From Nitrospira sp. BO4 (GTDB lineage Bacteria > Nitrospirota > Nitrospiria > Nitrospirales > Nitrospiraceae): a stretch of 35,392 nt of DNA. The notes below the pieces were generated by a model. It saw only the letters and a list, made by a program, of their open reading frames with translations. It ran no database searches and was not told the origin of the DNA. The stretch is taken from the NCBI GenBank assembly GCA_030144965.1, contig JAMPUU010000001.1, positions 1 through 35,392 on the forward strand. The letters run 5' to 3'. Position numbers and translations under genes: made by a program. Shown here in pieces: positions 1 through 7,993 of the stretch. Numbering within the stretch: the stretch's first letter is position 1; each line of letters starts with the position of its first letter.

Positions 1-127
1 CGGCGTAAACCCGGTGAGGACTCGCTGTCTGTCAGATGAAGTCTTGAGTTGTACACATGAAGAAAGTCGCGCCGCCTCGGAATGGGAACAGACCTCCCTG
101 CTGAGCGAGCGGCCTTGCGCTCATCCT

Positions 128-436
128 TCAAAGAAGCAGAACGTTCTGGACCCGTATGATAATGTCGTCCTGAGAGAACATATTGACCAGCTCCTGTTTA
201 TATTCCTGCCACCATTGTTCATCTAACTCAGCCGCCATGACTTCAAAAATAACAATGTCATCATGGCGGGCGGCATTCTGTTCGTCCTTCCATAAGCCTT
301 CGGCGGGTGCACGAGTATACGCAGTCAATCCGCCGAACTGTGTTGCCAATGCCTGTCGAATGCGGGTGTAGTTCTCTCCTGGGAACGACTGATCGTTATT
401 GTCCCGAACCGGAAGAAATATTTGGATCACGTGCAT
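128..436 (-). CDS. Conserved hypothetical protein, 102 aa
   Basis: The start is supported by AAAGGG upstream of the ATG. The protein opens with a beta-strand-like stretch (HVIQIFLPVRDN), followed by a conserved-looking segment FGGLTAYTRAPAEGLW around residues 34-49 and a mixed acidic C-terminal half. I recall this layout from a widespread family of about 100-residue uncharacterised bacterial proteins, probably a small ferredoxin-like alpha/beta fold. It has no signal peptide or membrane segment, so it is probably cytoplasmic. The function is unknown. It is a single gene with no clear operon partner in the window. Confidence 0.7.
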   Translation of the reverse strand: MHVIQIFLPVRDNNDQSFPGENYTRIRQALATQFGGLTAYTRAPAEGLWKDEQNAARHDDIVIFEVMAAELDEQWWQEYKQELVNMFSQDDIIIRVQNVLLL

Positions 437-541
437 TCTGATCCCTTTTGCCGTCGAAACGAGGCTATGTTAAATGTTTGTGTTGCATCCAGAGAGGTGC
501 TCATTGTCGCCGAGTGCCCCCCTCTTATTCTTTGAGACGGA

Positions 542-553
542 CCTCAATTGAGG
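542..553. promoter_or_regulatory. 12-bp perfect palindrome, possible operator
   Basis: CCTCAATTGAGG is a perfect palindrome lying about 106 bases upstream of the start of the minus-strand gene at 436. It could be a regulator-binding site, but it is a single occurrence and may be chance. Confidence 0.25.
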
Positions 554-586
554 ACGTAGCACGCCCTCACATTCATGGATCTAGAA

Positions 587-991
587 TTACCCATTCGTCG
601 CTATCGGTTTGACAGTGATCACGGGGGATCCATCGTCGCCGGGAGGGCTGTACTCTGGGAGGGTGAATTGCTTGGTTTGTCCCGGCTCAACTGATTCCAT
701 CACCAAGTGTCCTCGTCCTCCGACGAGACCCCCTGTTTTGTTCTTGTACAGGACGAGCACTTCGAATTGTTGAATGGCTTGGTTCCCGGTATTTGTCAGC
801 GAGATGGTCAGAGTAAGACAAGCGTCGCCCATCTGAGCCCACGACGTATTCTCGACAATCAGAGACTGAATAGGCGCCGTCTGAGATTCAATAGAAACGT
901 ATTGCGCGCCGTTGACCCCAGAGCGTATAGCGAACATACATACTATTAGTGCGAACAGTGACGCCAGCCATCTTGAGCTATTTTGATTCAT
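587..991 (-). CDS. Secreted protein, 134 aa, Ig-like fold likely
   Basis: The start at 991 is chosen because GGGAGG lies just upstream and the protein then begins with a good signal peptide (about residues 1-29: MNQNSS, hydrophobic LASLFALIVCMFAI, then VNGAQ). An open frame continues back to 1180, but that part overlaps the YihY gene. The mature part is rich in beta-strand patterns: SLIVENTSW, CLTLTISLTNTGNQAIQQFEVLVLYKN, then VEPGQTKQFTLPEYSPPGDDGSPVITVKP. The phrase 'LTNTGNQAIQQFEVLV' is typical of an Ig-like or FxLYD-type domain carried by exported proteins. I infer a periplasmic beta-sandwich protein. The ligand is unknown. Confidence 0.65.
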   Translation of the reverse strand: MNQNSSRWLASLFALIVCMFAIRSGVNGAQYVSIESQTAPIQSLIVENTSWAQMGDACLTLTISLTNTGNQAIQQFEVLVLYKNKTGGLVGGRGHLVMESVEPGQTKQFTLPEYSPPGDDGSPVITVKPIATNG

Positions 992-1116
992 ATCATCCTC
1001 CCGGCTCATCATCACAACTGCCGAGGACGCGGTATTTTGTGCGCAACTTACACCAGTACTCCAGGTTTCGCATGCAGCCGCTTCCGCTTCATGGCGAGTC
1101 GGGTAGGAGATGAGGG

Positions 1117-2223
1117 TCACCTTCCTGTCCGGCGTGCAGATCGCATGAGGGCCATACCAATCACCACGAGTCCAACCCACCAGGGAAGCTCTTTGTTAGA
1201 CGCCGCTGCTCGACTGGATGAACGAACCGTGTCCCTCACGGCCCAGCGTCTCGTGTGTGTGCGCGTCGTGCTGTCTCCGCTGCTAGACAAGAGATCGGAG
1301 ACTCCGGGAGCATTAGCTTTTCGGGGATCCGCGACCATGGCATGCTCAGAGGGGACAATGCGTCCCCCGACTGTGTTTGCATAGACTTGCGTAAATTCAG
1401 CACCAAAGAGCAGAATCTGAGACGAATAGTAGACCCAGACGAGGATGATCACCAGCGAGCCGGCCGTCCCATAGGCAGAACCCACATCACTCTTCCCGAG
1501 ATATAACCCAATCGCGAATTTCCCGATCGTAAACAGCAACCCGGTAAGCACCGCGCCGACCCACACATCACGCCAGGCCACCTGGGCATCGGGTAGCACT
1601 TTGAAGATCATGGCGAATAGACCGGTGATCACCGCGAGCGAAATGAGGAGCTCCAAGACTTGCAGCACCAACTCCGGTGCCGGCAGCCATCCGCCAAACC
1701 ATTTCCCGAATGCGGCCAACGCGGCGCTCAGGGCGAGCGACACGAGGAGCAAGAAGCCAGTTCCCAGGACCGCCACGAGGGACAAGAATCGATCCTGGAT
1801 CAGTCCCCACAGACCGCGCCCCTCTTTGGGCTTTACGCCCCAGATTGAGTTTAAGGAATCTTGGAGTTGAGCAAACACCCCCGAGGCCGCGAAGAGGAGT
1901 GTCCCGATGGCGAGGACGGTGGCAACGATTCCAGTGGAGGGTTCACTTGTCCGTTCCAGCATATCTTTGATAGCTGCCGCGCTTTGCGGCCCCACCAGAC
2001 GTCCAATCTGCTCAAGGAGGTAGCCTTGCGTGACCTCCTGGCCGAAGATGACTCCGATCATCGCAATGAGCACCACGAGCAGGGGCACCAAGGAGAGGAC
2101 CGTATAATAGGCCAGGGCCGCTCCATGACGCGGAACCTTATCATCGCTCCATGCGGAGAAGGTGTCCTTGAGCAATGTCCACAACTGCGCGGGTTGCAGC
2201 AGCGTCTTCCAGGACGAGGGCAT
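1117..2223 (-). CDS. YihY/virulence factor BrkB family membrane protein
   Basis: This 368-aa protein carries the YihY family hallmarks. An N-terminal WTLLKDTFSAWSDDKVPRHGAALAYYTVLSLVPLLVV block includes the characteristic G-A-A-L-A-Y-Y-T-x-x-S-L-x-P motif at about residues 34-49. It is followed by FAASGVFAQLQDSLNSIW and, near residues 270-300, GSAYGTAGSLVIILVWVYYSSQILLFGAEFTQVY. About six membrane segments are visible. The family is sometimes wrongly called ribonuclease BN; its true role in the inner membrane is unsettled. The start at 2223 is the methionine directly before the conserved block; upstream AAGGA is present but somewhat distant. The tail after residue 310 is low-complexity and basic, ending in one extra hydrophobic stretch (WWVGLVVIGMALM). 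Confidence 0.9.
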   Translation of the reverse strand: MPSSWKTLLQPAQLWTLLKDTFSAWSDDKVPRHGAALAYYTVLSLVPLLVVLIAMIGVIFGQEVTQGYLLEQIGRLVGPQSAAAIKDMLERTSEPSTGIVATVLAIGTLLFAASGVFAQLQDSLNSIWGVKPKEGRGLWGLIQDRFLSLVAVLGTGFLLLVSLALSAALAAFGKWFGGWLPAPELVLQVLELLISLAVITGLFAMIFKVLPDAQVAWRDVWVGAVLTGLLFTIGKFAIGLYLGKSDVGSAYGTAGSLVIILVWVYYSSQILLFGAEFTQVYANTVGGRIVPSEHAMVADPRKANAPGVSDLLSSSGDSTTRTHTRRWAVRDTVRSSSRAAASNKELPWWVGLVVIGMALMRSARRTGR

Positions 2224-2462
2224 GCGTGTTTGCTTGTCCTTGTTATACGTTTTGTTGGTGAATACTCGATTTGTATTATGCCCCCGTGTCTCCGGTTCGG
2301 CATCTGGGAAGGCCCCCCATAGTGGCGACACCGGATGGAGTGAGTGGCGTACGCCAGGGGGCATACCAGTGTCTCGCCACCACGTTATGACTCAGACTTC
2401 CATACACCGCTATGAAGGTCACCTCGCTGTCAAAATGGGTCAACGCGAAAAGGCGTATTGCC

Positions 2463-2670
2463 ATGATGGATTTAAGTTGTTTGCCCCTTCACCTCGATAC
2501 TGCAAACGCATTTGTCGGCCGATTATCCAAACGCCGAAAGGGTCCCGCAACAAGTTTCGATATGACCAGGAGACCCGGCTCTTCATGCTGGGAAGCATTT
2601 TGCCGGAAGACATGATGTTCCCTTTGATTTCGGATTTCTTTCGTCCACTCCCGGACAGGATGGTGGCTAG
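2463..2670 (+). pseudogene. Inorganic pyrophosphatase relic, frameshifted and truncated
   Basis: Pieces of an inorganic pyrophosphatase N-terminus lie in successive frames. From ATGATG at 2463 the frame reads MMDLSCLPLHLDTANAF. The next frame reads IIQTPKGSRNKFRYDQ and RLFMLGSILPEDMMFP (about 2522-2615). A third frame then reads FDFGFLSSTPGQDGG and stops at 2668-2670. This order matches the family start (xIETPKGSRNKFKYD...LFxLxxxLPxGMxFPxDFGFxPST...EDGD), but the catalytic DxxxxD region and everything after it are missing. At least two frameshifts and a C-terminal deletion are therefore needed. It fills much of the divergent gap between the YihY and CDF genes. What is seen is the motif series; the family assignment is from memory of the motif. 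Confidence 0.65.
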
Positions 2671-2786
2671 GGTAGGCAAAGAAAGAACATCACGTGGTTT
2701 TCATTCTCGTCAAGGAATTCCATAGGACAAACTCTCCAACGAATCATATCGAGTCAAATTGTAGACCTGGTGCATAAGGAAGACGT

Positions 2787-3728
2787 ATGGATCTGACAAA
2801 AAAACACACCGCCGTATTTGCCGCGATCGCTGGAAATCTTGGGATAGCCGCGACGAAATTCATCGCCAGTGCCATGACAGGAAGCTCCGCGATGCTAGCG
2901 GAGGGCATCCATTCACTTGTGGATACCGGGAACGGTGGGCTCCTCTTACACGGGTTACGAATGAGCAGGAAACCGGCCGATGAAGAGCATCCTTTTGGGC
3001 ATGGCAAGGAATTGTACTTTTGGGCTCTGATCGTCGCGATATTGATCTTTGCCGTTGGTGGCGGCATGTCGTTCTATGAGGGCATTCTTCACATCCTCCA
3101 TCCCAATCCCCTAGGGGATGGCACATGGAACTATGTAGTTTTGGCCTTCGCCTTCGTCTTTGAGGCCATTTCGTGGTCCGTGGCATGGAAGGTCTTTCGG
3201 GGCGAGCGAAATGGGCGTGGGGTATTTCAGACGATACAAGCCAGTAAGGATCCGACCACCTACACCGTCTTACTGGAAGACTCTGTCGCCCTTCTTGGCA
3301 TTGTCATCGCCTTTCTCGGCATCTTCCTCGCAGGATGGTTTGAGAATCCATACTTCGATGGTAGTGCCTCGATGGCCATTGGGGTCTTACTGGCGGGGGC
3401 AGCTATCGTGTTGGCGTCTCAGTGTAAACGACTGCTGATCGGTGAGGGGGTAAGCCGTGACGCGCTAGAGAGAATTCAGAGAATGGCCAAATCCGATCCG
3501 GCTGTGGAACTGACGAAGCGCCCGTTAACAATGTACTTCGGACCACACGAAGTGTTGCTGGCCCTCGATGTGCAGTTTCGTGCAGGTATTTCGGCGGAAG
3601 AAGTGACGGCGGCGGTCGATCGGATTGAAAAACAAATCAGGCAGCACTACCCTGACATTACTCGTATCTATATCGAAGCCGAAGCGTTAACAGTGAGGTA
3701 TTTAAAGCTACAACCCGCCCCCGCGTGA
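2787..3728 (+). CDS. Cation diffusion facilitator (CDF) family transporter
   Basis: This 313-aa inner-membrane cation/proton antiporter probably exports Zn2+ or a related divalent metal. AAGGAAG precedes the ATG. Visible features are TM1 (AVFAAIAGNLGIAATKFIA), TM2 with a metal-site H42-x3-D46 (IHSLVDTGN), the family motif HPFGHGKE at 68-75, several more TMs, a second motif LLEDSVALLG at about 162-171 (E164-D165, in place of the usual HxxxD), and DGSAS at 191-195. A cytoplasmic C-terminal ferredoxin-like domain follows (LDVQFRAGISAEEVTAAVDRIE...YIEAE). The EHPFGHGKELYFW plus EDS combination places it near the SLC30A9-like bacterial CDF branch rather than FieF. Metal specificity cannot be read from sequence alone. 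Confidence 0.92.
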   Translation: MDLTKKHTAVFAAIAGNLGIAATKFIASAMTGSSAMLAEGIHSLVDTGNGGLLLHGLRMSRKPADEEHPFGHGKELYFWALIVAILIFAVGGGMSFYEGILHILHPNPLGDGTWNYVVLAFAFVFEAISWSVAWKVFRGERNGRGVFQTIQASKDPTTYTVLLEDSVALLGIVIAFLGIFLAGWFENPYFDGSASMAIGVLLAGAAIVLASQCKRLLIGEGVSRDALERIQRMAKSDPAVELTKRPLTMYFGPHEVLLALDVQFRAGISAEEVTAAVDRIEKQIRQHYPDITRIYIEAEALTVRYLKLQPAPA

Positions 3729-3792
3729 GCGGAAAAGAGCTATGGCAGCCGAAAGCTGAGAGCAATGAGACACGCTACCTCATCCAGTGGGC

Positions 3793-3822
3793 GGCAGCTG
3801 CCCCGGGCGCCGCTTTCCCGGG
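3793..3822. repeat. GC-rich inverted repeats after the CDF gene
   Basis: A palindrome GGCAGCTGCC (3793-3802) is followed by two CCCGGG blocks (3802-3807 and 3817-3822) that can pair around a 9-base loop. There is no T-tract, so it is not a standard intrinsic terminator. It may stabilise the 3' end of the CDF transcript. Confidence 0.3.
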
Positions 3823-3888
3823 CTCACGACGGTTCAGTAAGGTCATTACACATGAGCCGTTCTTTGCCAAGGGCGTTGCCTAGTACCT

Positions 3889-4398
3889 ATGCCGTCCCAC
3901 TCAAGACAAAATATCCAGAATATGGAAATTTCTGCACCCCTTGGCAAACAACCGAATTTATTTAATCAACTGGCGAATGGTTGCGCTCGCTTACTCGGTA
4001 CCGCTGGCGCGTTCGGCATGGCTCTGGGGGTTGTCGCTCTCTGGGCGATTACCGGCCCGTTTTTTCATTTCAGCGACACCTGGCAATTGGTGATTAATAC
4101 GGGCACGACCATTGTGACGTTCCTCATGGTCTTCTTGATCCAGAACACCCAGAATCGGGACAGCGCGGCGATTCAACTCAAGCTGGATGAGGTGATCCGT
4201 TCAACCAAAGGTGCTCACAATGCCATGTTGGACCTTGAAAAACTCTCCCAGAAAGACCTGGACAAGATGCGATTATTATATGAGCAACTGGCCGATAAAG
4301 CGCGGTGCCAAGACGCACAGAGGGAGGCCGTGCTAGGCACCCCCATCATTCACACCGAAATACTGGAGTGCCTCGAGGTCCGAAAAACCGAACACTAA
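3889..4398 (+). CDS. Low affinity iron permease family protein
   Basis: The C-terminal two thirds match the small iron permease family (PF04120): a TM segment AFGMALGVVALWAITGPFF, HFSDTWQLVINTGTTIVTFLMVFLIQNTQNRDSAAIQLKLDEVIRS around residues 61-105, then a charged helix. 'FLIQNTQNRDSxAIQLKLDELI' is the family signature. The family is named after yeast Fet4 fragments; bacterial members are membrane proteins of unproven transport activity. Starts are ambiguous: 3889 or the methionine at 3922, neither with a good ribosome site. It follows the CDF gene by about 160 bases. Confidence 0.8.
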   Translation: MPSHSRQNIQNMEISAPLGKQPNLFNQLANGCARLLGTAGAFGMALGVVALWAITGPFFHFSDTWQLVINTGTTIVTFLMVFLIQNTQNRDSAAIQLKLDEVIRSTKGAHNAMLDLEKLSQKDLDKMRLLYEQLADKARCQDAQREAVLGTPIIHTEILECLEVRKTEH

Positions 4399-4641
4399 CC
4401 GAAGCCGCTTGTTCTGCCCCCCTTCCTCCATAGCTCCCGAAGACCAGCTGTCCCGATCGATCATCGTGGCCGCCCGATGACGCTTGCGCCTCCAGGGTGA
4501 CCGAATCTCATCTCGCACATAGCGAACTCGGTATCTTCCCTAGAGATGATCGGCGTTACTTACCTTGCTGAGCTGGCGAGTACCCTAGTACCGCGGTGGT
4601 GGTGTGCCTGATGAGATGAGACAGATCGGTGGGCAAGTGGG

Positions 4642-4813
4642 TCACTTTGCCTTTAGTAGGAGTTCTTTCAATTTGTTATACCCCGGTGCCTCGGGATGGC
4701 AATAGTATTCCGTGAGGGAGCCAGTGCCGTTCCGGATCGAGATACGAAAGCTCTTCCCATGCGCTTCGATCTTCACCGCTTCCACAATGTTGAGATAGAG
4801 GTCCTGATTCCAT
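4642..4813 (-). pseudogene. Small conserved protein gene with +1 frameshift at its start
   Basis: An ATG at 4813 has a strong AGGAG site upstream, but its frame gives nothing protein-like. One base over, the frame reads NQDLYLNIVEAVKIEAHGKS, then FRISIRNGTGSLTEYYCHPE and APGYNKLKELLLKAK, ending at TGA 4642-4644. Removing one A from ATGGAATCAG would give a clean 56-aa protein (MDQDLYLNIVEA...). The span is 3n+1 bases, consistent with a single inserted base. This is either a genuine frameshift or a base error. The function is unknown. Confidence 0.5.
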
Positions 4814-4877
4814 GACCTCTCCTACTGGTGACAAATCTCCTCTTGGATTATGGGATGCCCACTCCACGCCTACGGGC

Positions 4878-5384
4878 TCACCCGTACCAGGCGGTCTCGT
4901 TGGCGTCGCCGGCCTGATGTTTGACCGCCAAGGTCGGCGCAGGCTGTGCCAGAACGGTGTGCACGAGCCCAATCAGGCGGTCACCCTCGAACGGCTTGGC
5001 CAAAAACGGCAGCGTGCCCCGCTTGATCCCATGAATGGCCAGTTCTTGATCGGGATTCCCCGACATCAGGATGATGCGGAGGTCACTCCGGATCATGGTG
5101 GCACGCACAGCCAGTTCATGCCCGTGGACGTGTGGGAATAGGGTGGATGTTGACGCGAGTTGAAAGCCCGGGGGCGGTAAGACCAAATCGGCAAGCAACA
5201 GGTCGATCGGGCCTCGATGCTGCGTGCAGATTTTGAGCGCCTCGGAGCTGCCGTCGGCCTCCAGCACGGTAAAGCCTGCCCCTTCCAGAAGAACCTTGCA
5301 GAGATTGAGAATCGACCGTTCGTCATCCACCACTAAGATCGTTGGCGAACCCACAGGGGCTGTCCTCTCCCTCTGAATGTCCAT
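4878..5384 (-). CDS. Single-domain response regulator with insert after phospho-Asp
   Basis: This 168-aa receiver domain shows the acidic pair D20-D21 (TILVVDDE), phospho-acceptor D66 (DLLLADLVLP), S108 (IILMSGNPD) and K130 (FLAKPF). Between the phospho-Asp loop and helix 4 it has an insert of about 16 residues (PPGFQLASTSTLFPHV) before HGHELA. I recall this insert from Nitrospira receiver proteins. No output domain follows, so it probably acts by protein contact in a phosphorelay. No histidine kinase is adjacent. The start at 5384 is favoured because the receiver begins about 15 residues later; the open frame extends further upstream without coding character. Confidence 0.85.
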   Translation of the reverse strand: MDIQRERTAPVGSPTILVVDDERSILNLCKVLLEGAGFTVLEADGSSEALKICTQHRGPIDLLLADLVLPPPGFQLASTSTLFPHVHGHELAVRATMIRSDLRIILMSGNPDQELAIHGIKRGTLPFLAKPFEGDRLIGLVHTVLAQPAPTLAVKHQAGDANETAWYG

Positions 5385-5397
5385 GCGCAATCGTCCC

Positions 5398-5418
5398 GCT
5401 CCGATCATAGGACGGAGC
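5398..5418 (-). promoter_or_regulatory. Hairpin overlapping the ribosome site of the response regulator
   Basis: On the minus strand GCTCCG pairs with CGGAGC around a 9-base loop. The CGGAGC arm contains the only GGAG near the start at 5384, so the hairpin could mask the ribosome site. This is inferred from sequence only. Confidence 0.25.
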
Positions 5419-5683
5419 AGGTCTGAGGGCGAGAAAAACGTACATTCCCGATTGTCGTGTGGATGACAATGTAGACGCCAAAAAAAAGGAAGCCCGCTAT
5501 AAAAAGAAACCAAGATTGGGCCAATCCAGGCTCTCGCACCACCCCAGATGAGCATGTCTACTAGCTGGTGCTTGCGCAGCTTCGGGAACGGACTTAGACT
5601 AGTTATAAAATCCGCACGAACGGAAGCCGAAGAAGTGCATCGAGCAAGCGCAGAAACGTTTCTGCCGAGAGAGGAGCCGTTCA

Positions 5684-6028
5684 ATGAACGACGATGACCT
5701 ATCCGGCCGGAGTCCCGAGGAGCTGAAGGCGAAATGCTTTGCAGCCATGACCGTTGTCTTTGGCATATCCAGCGAAGAGGCAGAAGCTATCTATCAGCAG
5801 GTCATGAATGAGCCTTCCTCGCAGCGCTATAGGAACCTCGCATGGATCTCCGGGCATCCATGGAGAGCGGGATTGTATTGGTACCGGAAACATGTGGGGG
5901 ACACCCCGTTCATTGTGGAGGTGTCGAAGCTTGAGACTGGAGCATTGAGGGCCAGAGATTTGGACCAAGGAACGAGATGGGTGACATGGAATGGCCAATG
6001 GGCTGGGCCCTTGGAGCCGCCATCATGA
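5684..6028 (+). CDS. Conserved hypothetical protein, 114 aa (paralog at 13010)
   Basis: GAGGAG precedes the ATG. The product is soluble and aligns end to end with the gene at 13010-13357: both start M(N/K)DD(D/N)LSG.S.E.LKA, share GIS.E.AE.IY.QVM.EP, then GLYWYR(K/R)H, and end with G.LRAR.LD.G and GQWAG.LEP. An N-terminal helical part (residues 1-45) is followed by a beta-rich part with the signature GLYWYRKH at about 64-71. The GLYWY part resembles a short beta domain seen in uncharacterised proteins. The function is unknown; two copies 7 kb apart suggest duplication. Confidence 0.75.
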   Translation: MNDDDLSGRSPEELKAKCFAAMTVVFGISSEEAEAIYQQVMNEPSSQRYRNLAWISGHPWRAGLYWYRKHVGDTPFIVEVSKLETGALRARDLDQGTRWVTWNGQWAGPLEPPS

Positions 6029-6118
6029 GAGGACGCTCCAAGGAAACTGCGCTTGCCCTCTGAGTTTGCACGCTGTCGATTGACAAGATCGATCTATAGA
6101 AGCTTCCGTACGCCCTTT

Positions 6119-6586
6119 CTATTTCTTCTCCTGATTCTCCGGCCGTGCGAAAGGAATTTCGTAAAACTCATAAATCAGTACTTCCTGCTGTTGGTCGCTA
6201 AAATCAGGCCAATGCTTCTTGTCAAATCCCGGTGCCTTTTTGAGATCCCTTTTGCTGACATCCAATACAATCTTTTTACCGTTGGCATTGAACGTGATCG
6301 CCTCCCAGGGAACCACAAAATATTTATCCTTAATGCCGAGGAACCCTCCAAAATCCAAGACGGCATATTGAATATCCCCTTCGGCGGGCTCCAGGACCAG
6401 ATCCTTTATGGTTCCTAAACTCTTCCCATCCGTGCCCTCAACTTTCATTCCAATCACATCGCTGGCTTTGAGCACCCCCGTTTTGTTCCGGGCCTCAACC
6501 GTTGAATCGGTCATGACCACGATCACGGCAACCAGTGCACTCATGATCAGATTATGCCACCTCCACAATGCAGATCGTTTCCTCAT
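6119..6586 (-). CDS. Exported PRC-barrel domain protein
   Basis: The start at 6586 has AGGAGG at the right distance and opens a signal peptide/anchor (MRKRSALWRWHNLIMSALVAVIVVMTDSTVEA). The mature protein holds a PRC-barrel: LKASDVIGMKVEGTDGKSLG, TIKDLVLEPAEGDIQYAVLD, FGGFLGIKDKYFVVPWEAI. PRC-barrels are small beta-barrels that bind partners; exported versions are common near envelope-stress genes. It lies 53 bases after the DUF4142 gene in the same direction, so the two probably form one transcript. Confidence 0.85.
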   Translation of the reverse strand: MRKRSALWRWHNLIMSALVAVIVVMTDSTVEARNKTGVLKASDVIGMKVEGTDGKSLGTIKDLVLEPAEGDIQYAVLDFGGFLGIKDKYFVVPWEAITFNANGKKIVLDVSKRDLKKAPGFDKKHWPDFSDQQQEVLIYEFYEIPFARPENQEKK

Positions 6587-6638
6587 GTTGTTCCTCCTAG
6601 CTTCAGAAGCGTGACCAAGAGACCCATTATGGCACCGG

Positions 6639-7181
6639 CTATTGTTCGAGGTGTTCTTCGGGGACACCCAGAGAAGACGCGATGGTTTTCGCCTGGGCGA
6701 GGTGGTCTTTCACCACGGGTACGGCGTCGGCCACCCATTGCCGAACCTCTTGATTCTTCTCCTGGCCTGCACGTTTTTCGAGCTCCTTCATTTCCTTCGC
6801 ATGTTCCCGCAACATCAGGGTGATATAGGCCCGATCAAACCCCTTGCCTGATGCGGCATCGAGCTCAGCTTTCATCCCTGTCAGCGAGTCGCTCGGCTGG
6901 TTTACGAGCTGCAGTCCTCCCTTCGCCGCCAGGCGCTCAACCTCTTTCCGAGCCTTCTGGTGGTCGGCCACCATCTGAGCGCCGAACTGTTTGACTTGCT
7001 CACTCTCGGCTTTCTGTGTAGCGATCTGACCCAAGTCGATGTGCTGCTGCTGCCCAGCGGCGGAGGTTTGCAGGAAGCCTTCGGTGGTTAGTGGGGGAAC
7101 GTCGGGAGCAGCTAGGGCCCAGGAAGTTGAAAGGATGACCACAGCAAGCCCCCATACGATCGATGCGATAGGATGAGACAT
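6639..7181 (-). CDS. DUF4142 domain protein, exported
   Basis: The start at 7181 is set by GAGGAGG upstream and the signal peptide after it (MSHPIASIVWGLAVVILSTSWALAAP). The rest is helical: FLQTSAAGQQQHIDLGQIATQKAES, VKQFGAQMVADHQKARKEVE, DRAYITLMLREHAKEMKELE, DHLAQAKTIASSLG. These are the DUF4142 landmarks (F..A...G..E..L...A...A.S..V..FA..M..DH; FD..Y....V..H). It is thought to be a periplasmic four-helix, ferritin-like bundle with no proven activity. A second DUF4142 gene is at 12192-12734, and both have the same ACTAGGAAAG box upstream. Confidence 0.88.
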   Translation of the reverse strand: MSHPIASIVWGLAVVILSTSWALAAPDVPPLTTEGFLQTSAAGQQQHIDLGQIATQKAESEQVKQFGAQMVADHQKARKEVERLAAKGGLQLVNQPSDSLTGMKAELDAASGKGFDRAYITLMLREHAKEMKELEKRAGQEKNQEVRQWVADAVPVVKDHLAQAKTIASSLGVPEEHLEQ

Positions 7182-7283
7182 AGCGCCCTCCTCATGGTGA
7201 GATGTAAGAGACAATGCAATGGGGGTGCGGTAGAACAACCTCCATGACAGGGCTCATCATGGCGGACTTTGATGGGGCTTCGT

Positions 7284-7293
7284 ACTAGGAAAG
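7284..7293 (-). promoter_or_regulatory. ACTAGGAAAG box upstream of DUF4142 gene
   Basis: The ten bases ACTAGGAAAG (CTTTCCTAGT on the coding strand) lie about 103 bases before the start at 7181. The identical box lies about 114 bases before the other DUF4142 gene (12848-12857). A shared promoter element or operator is inferred. Confidence 0.4.
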
Positions 7294-7384
7294 CCCTTAG
7301 GGGTACGAGCCCAGCGACTAGAGGTCGTGACGGTGGCAAGGCTGAGAGCCATAGGACGTGAAACTAGATGTGGGTAATCTTATG

Positions 7385-7608
7385 TTGTGTAAGTATCGAT
7401 GGGACTATGTCCTGCGGAACAAATCGATTGGAGGGGAATATGGGAGATTAGGGGATCTCCCAGAACCCACCTGGAAGCGTTAGTCTAGTATCAGAACAGC
7501 ACAGTCGAAACATCGTGAACCGGGAACGGAAACGCTATCGAAGACATGATGGAAATATTGCGCTGTTCGCTAAGCTCCGTTCTTGAAAGAGGACGGAGCT
7601 TTCTTTTT
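7385..7608 (+). ncRNA. Candidate structured small RNA ending at an intrinsic terminator
   Basis: No believable protein gene lies between 7182 and 7993. Within it are several strong hairpins on the plus strand: GGGAC/GTCC near 7400; a perfect 8-bp stem TGGGAGAT (7441-7448) with ATCTCCCA (7455-7462); a long-range pair GAACAGC (7494-7500) with GCTGTTC (7562-7568); and a terminator at the end. The nearest plus-strand gene upstream ends at 6028, with minus-strand genes in between, so the terminator has no obvious protein gene to serve. I infer a small RNA of roughly 120-220 nt. The 5' end is not known and I do not recognise the family. Confidence 0.4.
7573..7608 (+). terminator. Intrinsic terminator
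   Basis: AGCTCCGT (7573-7580) pairs perfectly with ACGGAGCT (7593-7600); the stem is followed directly by a T-rich run (TTCTTTTT, 7601-7608). The T-run is only on the plus-strand side, so it terminates rightward transcription. Confidence 0.75.
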
Positions 7609-7993
7609 GGGTAAAGCTCGGAAAGTTTTGCAGAGAAGCACCCCAATTGTGTAGGCAAGTTTATACGTGTGCCTGAGAGGATCCGAAACCTCGAACGCTG
7701 TTTGCAGCCCCAAAGATGCGAAGTCGGTCGCTACTCGAGAGGAGACATTCGATCAGCTGTTTGATTATTGAAAAGAGAGATAGTGCGCCCTCTAAGTTCA
7801 TACATGGCCGCAGGGCCGGTCGGCAAGCTATGTCGATATGATTCGTCGTCTGGTTAGCGTCGTGTGCTGGTAAGTTCCCTCATTCACGAGGGGGCTATGT
7901 GTTTTCCGAGTATGGACCCGCCGTGTTCTTGGCTACGATCAAGCAAGAAATATCGAGCTGCAGGTCGGCCAACAGACGAGAAGGAGGCCCAAC

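Noticed and set aside
1000..1180. In-frame extension of the 587 gene to 1180
   Set aside because: It overlaps the YihY gene end in another frame, lacks a ribosome site, and the internal start at 991 has both GGGAGG and a signal peptide.
4676..4972. 98-aa minus-strand open frame
   Set aside because: Its composition is not protein-like, and a better reading lies one base over in the same place.
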